Part shown: in pieces, positions 39,090-49,200 of the stretch
How the letters are laid out: each line of letters begins with the position of its first letter
Position numbering within the stretch: position 1 is the stretch's first letter
Source: Obscuribacter phosphatis_A
Lineage (GTDB): Bacteria > Cyanobacteriota > Vampirovibrionia > Obscuribacterales > Obscuribacteraceae
DNA length: 64,000 bases
Reading direction: 5' to 3'
Assembly (NCBI GenBank): GCA_017303615.1
Contig: JAFLCK010000017.1
Span: 1-64,000 of the forward strand
The notes under the pieces: model-generated
What the model was told of the DNA's origin: nothing
Databases searched by the model: none
The model's input: only the letters and a program-made list of their open reading frames with translations
Translations under genes and position numbers: made by a program

Positions 39090-41664
39090 ATGCTGCTTTT
39101 ATGTCTTTATCGTTCGGATTTTGCTCATAGGCTGTTTTGATTTCTTGCTCGCCGGCTTTGCGTTGCCCAAACTTTTCAATTAAAAGCATGCCCAAGCGAT
39201 AATGGGCGTCTGAATCAGCGTAATTAGTTCTGGTAGACTGCTCCAGCAGCTCTTTTGCTTTCTTGTGATCTTTGAATTCAGATGAAAGCAAGCCTGCCAA
39301 GGCAGTTGTATAGGTAGAGGTCTTAGGGTCGAGAGCGCAAGCTTTTTCAAGATCTGCCTTTGCTTCATTGAGTTTTTTTTCTGCCTTGAATTTCTGCCAG
39401 TTGATTAGTCCCAGGTGATAGAGCGCCGGAGCATAGCCAGGATCAGCTGCCAGAGCTAGTTTGTAAGATTCTCTCGCATCTCCGAGTTTGCCTTGAAATT
39501 TTTCTTGCACTTGGCCAAGGGCGTCGTGGGCGGCGGCAAACTTAGGATTGATTGCCAAGGCTGCTCTAAGCTCGGCTTCGGCACCATGCGGATCTTTGAA
39601 CAAGCGCTCTTTGATTGTCGCTAAACCAAAGTGGGCTTCGGCATTCTTGGGATTTAGTTTTAGGGCTTTTTGATAGAGTTCGTTTGATTGGTCGTAGATT
39701 TTGCGGTGTTCGACCAGCAGATCTGCCAGGTCGACCATGGCTTCAAAGTACTGATCATCAGCTTCTAATGCTTTTCGATATTCTCTTTCCGCCTCGTCGA
39801 TGCGACCTCTTTGTCTAAGCAGAAAGTTAGCCATAAGATAGTGCGGCACGCCACGTGTATCTTGGCTGGCATTCAGCTCGATACCTTTCTTTAGTTCCTT
39901 TTCCGATTCTTCCAATCTGGCTTTGTCGGAAGCCAAAATATTGCCTAATTCACTATGAAGGCGGGCGTTAGCCGGTGAGAGTTCGATGGCTTTGCGAATT
40001 TCTTTTTCAGCGCCTGTATAGTCTCCCTTGATGGCATAAAGTAAGTGACCTAGAGCTCTGTGGGCTTCGGCATCGTCATCGTCTGAGGCGATTGCTTCTT
40101 TGTATAAGGCTTCTGCTTCTTTGTAATTCTCTCTGTGCCGCTCCAATAACTGTCCCAGATTTACCAGAGCACGGGTATTGAGTCGATTCAATTCCAGGGC
40201 CTTACGATATTCTTTCTCGGCTTGGTCAACTTTTGAAAACTTGAATTCGTTGATATAGCCCAAAAGATTATGCGCTTCCGAGTTGAGAGGGTCTAGAGTG
40301 ATAGCCATCTGTACCTGTCTCAAGGCTTCGTCTGTATTGTTCAACCTGAGGTTGGCCATAGCCAGCACTTCTCTGCCTCTAGAGGACTCGGTGTCGTTCA
40401 CCACCGCCCGTCTGGCATTGTCGAACATCTCTTTGAAGCGAGTTTGATTGTCATAAAGTTTAGCCAGGGTGATATAGCCTTCAATTGTGCCGGGATTGGC
40501 TTTTGTCGCCGCTTCGAATTCATGAATGGCGTCCCAGACTTTATTTTGCTCTACCAGTTTATTGCCCAATCTGATATGTTCGCCATAGGCGGTTAGATCT
40601 ACTGCACCGCCTGTGGTGCGACTGCCGCTTGGCGTTGGGCTTGATCCTTCTGATGTGGGAGTGGTTATCGGGGCTTCGCGATTGACTAGGGGCGGTACCG
40701 ATAGATTGAGATTGGGACCGGCAAAGACACCAGACATGACCGGTGTTTGCACTTCTCCTTTGTCTTTCAATACCGAAGATTGCACCTTGGCTTTCATGCT
40801 GTTGAAGACTTTATCGAGGTCGTAGTTTCCGTTGCCTTCTTTCATTGTGTCGATGAGATAGCGAGTGAAATAGCTATTCCGCAGTTCATCAGATTCCCAA
40901 GCTCTTTGGTTGGCAGTGGACGAGGTAATCACCACCGATCCTATGCCTTGCGATACAGCCTGGCTATTGATATTGGTGCGAAACATGCCTTTATGACCTT
41001 CAACACCGGCGCCGCTATAGCAGGTGTCCAATAACAAGACTAATCTTCTTGTATGCACACGCTCTTTGATCTTCTGCACCATTTCGTTCAGCTGGATGCC
41101 GGTAGCAAAGAGTTTTTTGACCTGGGTGTCGTAGGCGACTAGATAATTGACCCCTTCTATGTCGGCACCGGATGGCGAGCCATGGGTGGAAATATAGATA
41201 ACCACCAAGTCTTTGGAGTCGGCAGCATGGGGTAGAAAAGAATCACCCAAAGTATCGAGAATATTGACTTTGGTAGCATCGCTATTGAGTAGGAGCTTGA
41301 CGTGATCGCGATTAAACTTGCCGCCCTTGGGATCGACTAGATAGTCATAAAAGTCACGGGCATCTTTGCTGGCGAATTTGAGCTTGGGTACTTTCGGGTC
41401 GACGAAGTCTGAGATACCGATAACTACCGCCCATTTGTCTTCAATTGGGCTGGTCAAAGCCGGCAGCTTAGCCGGGGCGGCTAGGCAAGGCGCGCTGGTG
41501 AGAACTAATGAGAGCTGCAAAAGCGGGCTTACAAGGAAGCAGGCTATAAAATTGGCGAGAAATTTGGTCAGAACTCTGGCCCGGCTTTTTCTGCTTGTGC
41601 TTGAGACCAGCTTAGCTTTTGGCTCTAGTTTTGGCAGTAGTCTTTCTGTCGCCACTCTTTTCAC
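39070..41664 (-). CDS. Secreted caspase-family (C14) protease with TPR array
   Basis: 864 residues. An N-terminal hydrophobic export segment lies at about 33-62. A caspase p20-like domain at about 76-320 has KWAVVIGISDF, the catalytic His in YISTHGSPSG (H161) and Cys in LLLDTCYSGAG (C215). A Pro/Thr/Ser linker follows (330-350). About a dozen tetratricopeptide repeats then run to the C-terminus (EAHNLLGYINEF; NTRALVNLGQLLER; AEAHFGLATIKERL). Bacterial caspase homologues cleave after basic residues and occur in signalling or cell-death contexts; the substrate here is unknown. GTG 41664 has GGAGCAACAGG upstream. It overlaps the membrane-protein gene. Confidence 0.88.
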   Translation of the reverse strand: MKRVATERLLPKLEPKAKLVSSTSRKSRARVLTKFLANFIACFLVSPLLQLSLVLTSAPCLAAPAKLPALTSPIEDKWAVVIGISDFVDPKVPKLKFASKDARDFYDYLVDPKGGKFNRDHVKLLLNSDATKVNILDTLGDSFLPHAADSKDLVVIYISTHGSPSGADIEGVNYLVAYDTQVKKLFATGIQLNEMVQKIKERVHTRRLVLLLDTCYSGAGVEGHKGMFRTNINSQAVSQGIGSVVITSSTANQRAWESDELRNSYFTRYLIDTMKEGNGNYDLDKVFNSMKAKVQSSVLKDKGEVQTPVMSGVFAGPNLNLSVPPLVNREAPITTPTSEGSSPTPSGSRTTGGAVDLTAYGEHIRLGNKLVEQNKVWDAIHEFEAATKANPGTIEGYITLAKLYDNQTRFKEMFDNARRAVVNDTESSRGREVLAMANLRLNNTDEALRQVQMAITLDPLNSEAHNLLGYINEFKFSKVDQAEKEYRKALELNRLNTRALVNLGQLLERHRENYKEAEALYKEAIASDDDDAEAHRALGHLLYAIKGDYTGAEKEIRKAIELSPANARLHSELGNILASDKARLEESEKELKKGIELNASQDTRGVPHYLMANFLLRQRGRIDEAEREYRKALEADDQYFEAMVDLADLLVEHRKIYDQSNELYQKALKLNPKNAEAHFGLATIKERLFKDPHGAEAELRAALAINPKFAAAHDALGQVQEKFQGKLGDARESYKLALAADPGYAPALYHLGLINWQKFKAEKKLNEAKADLEKACALDPKTSTYTTALAGLLSSEFKDHKKAKELLEQSTRTNYADSDAHYRLGMLLIEKFGQRKAGEQEIKTAYEQNPNDKDIKAAYERFVR

Positions 41665-41792
41665 CCTGTTGCTCCAAAGATTAATGGCTAATTTTGCCTT
41701 TTTTTTGCCAATTTGAGGTGGAGCGCGTCTAATATAGGCATTCTTAGTTCGATTATGAGTGTGATTTAGTCAAGCTTGACAACGGTAGGGCG

Positions 41793-42986
41793 ATGAAGCT
41801 GCTTGTAGCTCCAGGGTTCAATTTTTCTTGCAGTCGCTGCGGACACTGTTGCAATAGTTATCCTGTACCCCTCACTGCTCTAGATTTAGAACGTTTGCAG
41901 TCGGCGGAAGGGGGGCAACCTATACCGGTGCGACGTCTGACATCTGAACCAGGCTTGTCGCAGTCTTTCAAAGCAGTGCTCTTGAAGGGCGACGACGGTT
42001 TTTGCAATTATTTTGAGGGCTCCGCCGGTTCCAGTCGTTGTCTCTTGCAAGATACGGCTAAACCACAGATGTGCAGACTCTTTCCCTTTACTTTTCTGCA
42101 TGCACCCGATGGTATTTTATCCGGCTTGAGTTTTTCATCGACTGCAGTTTGTCTCAATTTCGGCGAACCACTTACCAGTCAGACTGACACACTTGAGCAA
42201 ATGCTCGGTCTCTTTGAAGAACTGAACCCGGGGCTGGAAGATAAGACTAAAGCTGAGTTTAGCCGACTTACTTTGGCGGCGGGCTTACCTTTGTCCTTTG
42301 ACCTATATTTGCCTCTGCAGAAAACTATGGAAGAAGAGCTCTGGCAGATAATGGGCCGTAAGCAGCGGGCTATAGCACTGCAGGCCTTAGCCTTGCTTTT
42401 TGGTAATCTCAGGGAAATGGCAGATAATTATGGCGGTGTTGCCCCTCAGCCTGGTGAAGTTTGGTTTGATCTAGCTCTTATCGAGACTTATCTCGCTTGT
42501 TTCTTTAGCGAAAGAGAGGAGGGCTCACTCTCACTGGAGGAGCAGTTAATCAACCAACTGACAATATTTTCGCAAGAGAGGCAGTTGCCTATGCCTTTGA
42601 CCGCTCGGTTGCAGTCTGCTTCTTTAGATTTGCCTGCCTCTGTTTTACTGGAAGATCTTTTTGCACGTTTTGCTTGTATGCGTCTATTTGCGAGGCTCTA
42701 CTTTGGTCCTGGTTTTTCCGGCTTGTCACTTACTGCTGGTCTGGGGCATCTCTTTCTAATGCTACTTGTCGCCTATCTGAGGGTAAAACTAGACTATATG
42801 GAAGCCCTGGAGAACGGTATCGAGATGTCTGAAGAGGCTTTGTTTGAGACGGCGGTGAGAAGAATTCGTCAGGTGGAAGGTAAGTGGACATCGCTGCGAT
42901 ACGGCAGCCGCGAGGCAGTCAATATGCTTGAGCTTGCTTTTCTTGATGGCTTAAGACCTCTCAGGCTCTTGGACCTGGCCCTTTAG
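41793..42986 (+). CDS. YkgJ-family cysteine-cluster protein
   Basis: 397 residues. The N-terminus has FSCSRCGHCCNSYPVPLT, CRLFPF and intervening cysteines at about 11-100, the CxxCxxCC pattern of YkgJ/DUF family proteins thought to bind zinc or an iron-sulfur cluster. The remaining 290 residues are helical and Leu-rich with no recognised domain, which is longer than usual for the family. ATG 41793 follows GTAGGG. It is the first gene of a plus-strand group with the HtrA-type protease (24-base gap), divergent from the caspase gene. Confidence 0.8.
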   Translation: MKLLVAPGFNFSCSRCGHCCNSYPVPLTALDLERLQSAEGGQPIPVRRLTSEPGLSQSFKAVLLKGDDGFCNYFEGSAGSSRCLLQDTAKPQMCRLFPFTFLHAPDGILSGLSFSSTAVCLNFGEPLTSQTDTLEQMLGLFEELNPGLEDKTKAEFSRLTLAAGLPLSFDLYLPLQKTMEEELWQIMGRKQRAIALQALALLFGNLREMADNYGGVAPQPGEVWFDLALIETYLACFFSEREEGSLSLEEQLINQLTIFSQERQLPMPLTARLQSASLDLPASVLLEDLFARFACMRLFARLYFGPGFSGLSLTAGLGHLFLMLLVAYLRVKLDYMEALENGIEMSEEALFETAVRRIRQVEGKWTSLRYGSREAVNMLELAFLDGLRPLRLLDLAL

Positions 42987-43010
42987 AGAAAGTGTTGTAA
43001 AATTCTAGAC

Positions 43011-44486
43011 ATGCCTGAAATTCCTGATAATGTGCCCATCTATATCGCCTCCGATCATGAAGATGATCAAGATGATGATCGCGGAGACTCTAATAAAGAA
43101 GCTCGGACAGAGCTTTATACAGAGAAAACTAAGTCTGCCGGCGGCGAGAAGCAAACCAAGAGAGCCAGCAAAGATGATGCGGATAAGCGCAAGTCTTTGA
43201 TGGAAGATCGCCCTGCGGGTAATTGGCAGCCATATACTAAAGAGATTGTATCGGCAGAGATTACATCGGCAGAGAACACACAAGCTGCCGGCGATTCAAC
43301 CTCTGCTGCAAAAAAGGCAGAAGGTTCTTCTTCTTTTTCTAAGGGTGACACCTTACAGATCAAGCGTAAGACCATGCAGATATTGCTCGGTATAACTGCG
43401 TTGAATTCGCTTGCCGTCGGTCTTTGGGCTGGTAATCAGATTATCCCGCATGCACCTGTGACATCAAGTATTGATCCTGTGCTTGGTAATCTTTTCGATA
43501 CCTCAAGTAAGGTTGCCCCTGCCAATATCATTGCCGACATCGTGCAAAAGGCCAGTCCCAGTGTCGTCACTATTGATATCAGGGTTGTGCCTAAACTGGC
43601 TGCCACACCTGAAACTGCCGATCAGTTCAATAATCCTAGCTCGGAGATGCTGCCCAATCAGGCTACCGGAGTGATTGTTCGTTCCGACGGCTACATTCTT
43701 ACCTGTGCCCATGCTTTCAAAACCTTCGAAAGTATTGATGTCACCTTTGATAATCACAAGACTGTGGAAGCTAAGCTTATTGGCAAAGATGACTTTACTG
43801 ACTTGGCTCTAATCAAGGTTGAAGCCCAGAATTTGCCAGTGCTCAAATTTTCAGAGGCAAGCCTGGTCAAACCTGGTGATTGGGTTGTCGCCATTGGTTC
43901 TCCGGTGGGACTAGATCATACTGTCACAACCGGTGTGGTTAGTTCGGCCAGGCGATCGCTTGAAGAGGTCAACAATAACAGGGTGGAGTTGATTCAACAT
44001 GATGCTCTTCTCTATATTGGCAGTTCCGGCGGTCCGCTCTTAAATATCAAGGGAGAGGTTATCGGCATTAATGCTGCGGTGCGTGGTGGTACGCCCGGAA
44101 TAAGTTTTTCGGTGCCGGCTGATGTAGCAGCCGAAGTCTCAAAGGAATTGATGACCAGTGGCAGAATTGCTCGCCCCTATATGGGCATGGTGATGGAAGA
44201 TGTTGATCCGAATATGACAAGATCTTTGACATTGCCATCATCTTCGGTGGCGGTACGTGTCACTCGTGTCGAAGCCAAGGGTCCGGCTGAAGCGGCTGGT
44301 ATCAAGGCTGGTGACATTGTTTTGAAGGTTAAAGGTGTGATGGTGCGCCGCTCTCAGGAAGTGCGCACCCTGACTAGGGACGATAAGCCCGGTGTGGTCC
44401 TAGATTTGGTGTTGAAGCGCGATGGGCAGGAGATACCAGTGAAGCTACAGCTAGGCGATTTTGCCAAATACCGGCCCCACGGCTAA
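43011..44486 (+). CDS. HtrA/DegP-type serine protease with one PDZ domain
   Basis: 491 residues. An N-terminal polar, presumably cytoplasmic region of about 120 residues precedes a single membrane helix (MQILLGITALNSLAVGLWAG, about 122-141). The trypsin-like domain has the catalytic His in ILTCAHAF (about 235), Asp in DFTDLALI (about 264) and Ser in YIGSSGGPLL (about 338). The PDZ domain covers about 390-485 (AEAAGIKAGDIVLKVKGVMV). It is likely an envelope quality-control protease facing the periplasm. The oxyanion motif is GSSGG rather than the common GNSGG. The long cytoplasmic N-terminus is unusual. Confidence 0.92.
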   Translation: MPEIPDNVPIYIASDHEDDQDDDRGDSNKEARTELYTEKTKSAGGEKQTKRASKDDADKRKSLMEDRPAGNWQPYTKEIVSAEITSAENTQAAGDSTSAAKKAEGSSSFSKGDTLQIKRKTMQILLGITALNSLAVGLWAGNQIIPHAPVTSSIDPVLGNLFDTSSKVAPANIIADIVQKASPSVVTIDIRVVPKLAATPETADQFNNPSSEMLPNQATGVIVRSDGYILTCAHAFKTFESIDVTFDNHKTVEAKLIGKDDFTDLALIKVEAQNLPVLKFSEASLVKPGDWVVAIGSPVGLDHTVTTGVVSSARRSLEEVNNNRVELIQHDALLYIGSSGGPLLNIKGEVIGINAAVRGGTPGISFSVPADVAAEVSKELMTSGRIARPYMGMVMEDVDPNMTRSLTLPSSSVAVRVTRVEAKGPAEAAGIKAGDIVLKVKGVMVRRSQEVRTLTRDDKPGVVLDLVLKRDGQEIPVKLQLGDFAKYRPHG

Positions 44487-44510
44487 TTTATATAGACAGA
44501 CCTATATAAA
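44487..44510 (+). terminator. AT-rich hairpin after the protease gene
   Basis: TTTATATAG (44487-44495) pairs with CTATATAAA (44502-44510) around ACAGAC, with GGTTTTT a few bases downstream. It is a weak intrinsic terminator or an attenuator before the dehydratase gene. Confidence 0.4.
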
Positions 44511-44561
44511 TCAGGTTTTTAGAAAAACACTGCAGTCAAATACTATTTGGAAAAAGACACT

Positions 44562-44909
44562 ATGGATAATGCTTTTCAGAGCTTAGCGCAATTGGCTGCC
44601 TGTCAGTGCGATTGCCGTCAATTGTCGGCTTTGTCGGACCAAGAAAAAGAGTCATATTTGACGCTTCTGCCTGGCTTTGTGATTTCACCTCAGGGCTATC
44701 TTGAGCGCAGCATCAAGACTAATGACTTTCTTTCTTCTTTTGCTTTGGCGCAGAAGATTGTTCCTCTTGCTGAGGAATTAGGTCATCATCCCGACCTGAC
44801 AATAAAGTATGGATCGCTTGAGATAGTGATATTCACTCATTCGATCAAAGCCTTGAGTCTGTCCGACTTTGTACTTGCCGCCAGGCTGGCAGCAATTTTG
44901 AAGCTTTGA
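44562..44909 (+). CDS. phhB: Pterin-4a-carbinolamine dehydratase
   Basis: 115 residues. The family signature is complete: FALAQKIVPLAEELGHHPDL, YGSLEIVIFTH and LSLSDFVLAARLAAI. The HHP and the later His belong to the active site. It dehydrates 4a-hydroxytetrahydropterin after aromatic amino-acid hydroxylation. In bacteria without such a hydroxylase it may act in other pterin reactions; no hydroxylase gene is seen in this window. ATG 44562 was chosen; an in-frame TTG at 44547 is possible. Confidence 0.9.
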   Translation: MDNAFQSLAQLAACQCDCRQLSALSDQEKESYLTLLPGFVISPQGYLERSIKTNDFLSSFALAQKIVPLAEELGHHPDLTIKYGSLEIVIFTHSIKALSLSDFVLAARLAAILKL

Positions 44910-44927
44910 TCAATTTTGAATCTTAGC

Positions 44928-46241
44928 TCAGTGCGGACGCATGTATAAATAGTAGCCGACACAGGCCATGATTACGATCAAGATGACGCCTACCATCCAG
45001 GCTGGAGTGGAGGGCATATTGTACATCTCCGCCTTGCTGGGCGAAGGGCGTAGATGATTTTCGCTTTTCGGTCTTGGTGTGGGCAAGGGAGGGGGCGGAC
45101 CATCCGGCCGAGGCGGGCGTTCAACCATCTCCATTTCTTTGGTCACAGCCTTGGGTGTGGGAATTGCGTCAAGGTCACCCCACTTGCTGCCTGCGGTGCT
45201 CTCTGCACCTGTGAGTGCAGGCTCGGGAGCAGCAGCCTGCAATGGAGCTGGAGCCGAAGCCGGTGCTGGAGCAGGAGCCGGTGCTGAAGCTGCTCCTGGC
45301 GTTGGTATAGAATCAAGATTGCCCCATTTGCTGCCACTTTCAGCCTGCGTTTTGGGAGCTTCGCTTAGCGCATTAGCGGGAGAGGCGGTAGCCCCTGGCG
45401 TAGGTATCGCGTCTAAGTTACCCCATTTGCCGCCACCGCTGTCGGTCTGTTGACTTGCCGCCGGTGCGGCAGCATTGGCGCCCAGACCTGATGCTCCGGG
45501 TGCTCCGGGGGTGGGAATAGAGTCGAGGTCGCCCCATTTTGAGGAGCTACTTTGGGCCTGTGGCTGAGCTTGGGCTTGAATCATCTCTTTTGCCTGAGCG
45601 GCGCCGACTTCTAAGTCAGGTCTAGGCATCTGTTGAATATTGATTTCGCCTGTGGCTTCTTGGGCTTTGGCTGCCATGGGCATAGTCGCTGGTGCCGGTG
45701 CTGGTGCCGGTGCAGGTGCTGGCTGGGCGGCCGGTCTGGCTGCAGAGCCGGGGGTTGGTATGGAGTCGAGATCGCCCCATTTAGATGAAGCTGCTTGGCT
45801 TGCTGCCGGAGTCTGAGCTTGAGCCTGAGCCGGAGCTTGAGCCTGCGCCTGAACTTGAGCTGGAGCCTGACCGGAGAGCCTGGCTACGACATTTGCTAAC
45901 TGCTGTTGAACAGTTTCAGGGCGAATCAGATCGAGTGCCCCTAGGTTTAGAACTGCCCGAATCAATTCAGGACTGGGGCTATCGGCAGAGGCTATCATAT
46001 TGGCTTGAGGGAAGAGATTCTTCACCTCAGAGATTAGCTCCAACCCCTTGTCTGGCTCATCCTCAAGATCGATCCAGATTAGCTTGCCGCCGACCTTAAA
46101 GGCCTGATCGACAGATCTTGCGCCATTGGTGAGTCCAACGGTGGCCAAGTATTTCATACCGGCCTGGGACTTAATTGATTTTTCCAGTAAGTCCTGTCTG
46201 GATTCTCCGCCATCACAAACCAGTAAGGTCGGTATGCTCAC
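44928..46241 (-). CDS. Receiver-like protein with five KWG(D/N)LD repeats and a C-terminal membrane anchor
   Basis: 437 residues. Residues 1-125 form a CheY/CpaE-like receiver (LLVCDGGESRQDLLE ... GGKLIWIDLEDEPDKGLELI ... GALDLIRP). A Gln/Ala/Pro-rich region (126-390) holds five copies of a 12-residue motif, consensus KWG(D/N)LD(S/A)IPTPG, roughly 30-50 residues apart. The last 25 residues form one membrane helix (WMVGVILIVIMACVGYYLYM). The evenly spaced motif suggests a multivalent docking platform tethered to the membrane (inference). GTG 46241 starts it, 48 bases after the 1309-residue gene on the same strand. Confidence 0.7.
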   Translation of the reverse strand: MSIPTLLVCDGGESRQDLLEKSIKSQAGMKYLATVGLTNGARSVDQAFKVGGKLIWIDLEDEPDKGLELISEVKNLFPQANMIASADSPSPELIRAVLNLGALDLIRPETVQQQLANVVARLSGQAPAQVQAQAQAPAQAQAQTPAASQAASSKWGDLDSIPTPGSAARPAAQPAPAPAPAPAPATMPMAAKAQEATGEINIQQMPRPDLEVGAAQAKEMIQAQAQPQAQSSSSKWGDLDSIPTPGAPGASGLGANAAAPAASQQTDSGGGKWGNLDAIPTPGATASPANALSEAPKTQAESGSKWGNLDSIPTPGAASAPAPAPAPASAPAPLQAAAPEPALTGAESTAGSKWGDLDAIPTPKAVTKEMEMVERPPRPDGPPPPLPTPRPKSENHLRPSPSKAEMYNMPSTPAWMVGVILIVIMACVGYYLYMRPH

Positions 46242-46289
46242 GGTTTACAAGCCCCTCTATTGCTTAAGACCAATTTCGATAGTTTACAC

Positions 46290-49200
46290 CTAAGCTTGCT
46301 GAATGTTGTCATCAAGGGTGAAGCCAAGCAATCTGCCATTGGTTTCCAACATACGTTTGCGCATTTCCTCAACCGGCATATTGCCTAGTTCAAGGTCTTT
46401 ATACATAGCCAAAAGTTGCATGGAAGACATCAGGCAGAGACTTTTCTTACCGGCAAATTCTTGCAAAGCCGGGGTGAAGTCTGGTTCGGTCCTCTCTCTT
46501 GGCGATTTCGAGAACCAGGTTTGGCCAATCAAGATGCCTTTGGGCTCGATTTCATATTCGTCCCAAAATGCAATTACTGATTCGGCAAGTTGGGCTATAT
46601 CAGAGCGGCTAGCAACCTGAGGACTTCTTACTATTCTGGCGATTGCGTCTATCTGGTCGCCCCGCGAGAGCCAGAATTCGCCAGGATTGCTGCGCGATGG
46701 CGAGACTGTCCAACCCAATCGAGAGAGCACTTCTTGCGAGGCGCTCATAAGGGCATTTTGTTCACCGGTAAGAAGAACATGCTTGAGACCTTCGATTGCT
46801 CTAATGCGAGCATCTAGAGCTGAGATTCTCAGCTGCATCTGTCTTAACTGCTCCATCATTTGACCATGTTCGCCCTTGAGAGAATCGGCGTATGGGAAGG
46901 AGAATTCCTGGGTCCAGGATGGGGCGAGAGTAGGAGTTAGTTCTTCCATTTTGATCATTATTTCCTTGACGTATTGGGGCGCTTCTAATTCATTGCGGGA
47001 AAGAGGTTGGTCGAGAGTTTGATTTGTCAATGTCTGGTCTGGTATCGAAGCTGGTACTGCTTGCATGACCGCCGGAGCAGGGTTAACCATGGCCATGCTT
47101 GGAGCTTCCGGCAAGATCATGCTTGGGTTTGGCAGCGGAGCTGCTGGTGGCGCCGGTGGAGCATAAGTGGGTATGGAAACTTCGGCTTGCGGGGCTGCAG
47201 GCGGTGTCATAGGCGGTGTAGCTGTTTGTTGAATCTGCGGAGTCATTTCAGTGCCGCTTAGATATGGAGCCGGAGGGGCAAAGGGCGAGACCGGTTCTTG
47301 GTTTGTTTGAGCAGCAGGGACAGCAGGGACAGGCATAATTTCACTTGCTGCTTCTACTGCTCTTTGTTCTGCTGCTGGAGCTGCCAAAAGATCTGGTTGC
47401 CCCATCAGCTCTGCCTGATAGGCCGGTCTGAGAATTTCTTTGGCTACATCTAGAACCGGCAGAGACTCCTGGGTGGAAGTTTCGTCGAACTTAGCCTGTG
47501 GTTTCACACCTTCATTTAAGGCGGCCATCCAGGCTGGTTGAATTTGTGCAGGTGTCGGTACCGGGGGCGGCGCTGGCGTCGGAGTTGGCGTCGGCGTTGG
47601 CATAGACGCAGATATAGGCGCTGCCTCAGCTCTGCCAAAATCTAATCGCGGCTCTTCGCTTGGATTATTTATGGCACCGACTATCGAGCGTAAGGAACCT
47701 TTCACTTCATTAGGTTTAGCAGCAGGGGTGACGGCAAAGGCGTCGATAATTTTGCTTTCGTCATCTGAAAGAAGGCTGTCTTGCGCTGAAGCTGCTGGTT
47801 GGCTTACTGCCGGCATGGGCATCTGATCTTGACCTGCGGGTGCTGCCTCCGAATCTTCTTTGAGAAATTCAAAAGTATTTCTGAATTCGTCCATGCTCAT
47901 CGAACCCAGAGGCTTGTCCGGTCTAGCCGGTTTCTCTTCTTCATGCCTAGGAGCGCTTGGGGTCGAAGGCAGTACTTCGAGAGGTTCTCTAACAACTGCA
48001 GCCTGCGGCGGTGCATCATGTAGCATGTCTTTGATCATGCCGTTTAAGAGTTGATTTTGTTCAGCCGAACTCAATACCGGTTCGGCGATGACATCGGTGA
48101 TTTCTACAGTTTCCACCGGTGGCGGTGGCGCTTCCTGTTGTTTGATTATCTCTTGAATGCGTGATACCGGAGTCTGTGGCGCAGCTTTGCCAGGTTCTCT
48201 AGTCGCAGATTCTATTTCGTTGGCTTGTTGAACCAATTGGCGGGCGGTTTCGGCAAACTCGCTAAGATCCATATCCAGAGTTGCTTTCTTCAGCTCGACT
48301 CCGGCAATCTCGGTACTTTCGCCAGCCGGTGATACTTTGAGTTCAACTACTTCGGGCTGTACAACTACTTCGGGCTGTACAGCTACTTCAGGCTGTACAA
48401 CTACTTCAGGCTGTACATCAATAAGTTGTGGTGCGATTTGCACTGCTTCCAGATCTTGGGTGGCGAATTGATCTTCGGAATCTATCTTTTGTGACAATTC
48501 CATCGAGGCTTGAATGATTTGTTCCAGGTCTAACTCAGGCTCTTTAGCCGGCTCAAGAGCGGTTTCAAGAGTAGTCTCAAGAGTAGGTTCAAGAGCAGGT
48601 TCAGGCGTTGGTTCTGGTGCAGGCTCTGCCGTGCTCTCCGGTGCTGTCTCAATCTTAGGCTGCGGCTGAGCTTCTAAATATGGTTCGGGTTCGGATAACT
48701 GACCAGTATTGACAGCCGCCTCTAAACTTATCTGGGCATGAGGAGCTTCCTGCAACACTACTTCTTCAAGAACCTGGCTGCTTGCGAATTGAGGTTCTAA
48801 TTGAGGTTCTAATTGAGGTTCTAATTGAGTCTCTGCTTGGCTTTCTATTTTGCTTTCTAATGCTGGTTCTATCTGGTTAATTTGGCTCAGAATATCTTCC
48901 AGAGAACCTGCAAAATCATTTGTTGGAGCCTTTGGTTCGGTCTCTTCAATTGTTTCAGGAAACTGCACTTGAGACTGTGCTTGCGTCTGTGCTTGAGCTT
49001 CTTGCATCGATTGCTCTATACGCTCAGCTTCCATCGATACTGATTTGAGGATGTCTTCTGCAGTAACTTTTACAGGAGTCGGTGTGGCCGAAACGGGGGC
49101 TTTCGCCTCTAGTTCGTCATCATCATCGAAACCATCGTCATCGAAGAGCGATTTCAAGGCTCCTCTGGGGGGTTGTTTGGCATCCGGCTTGCTTATATTG

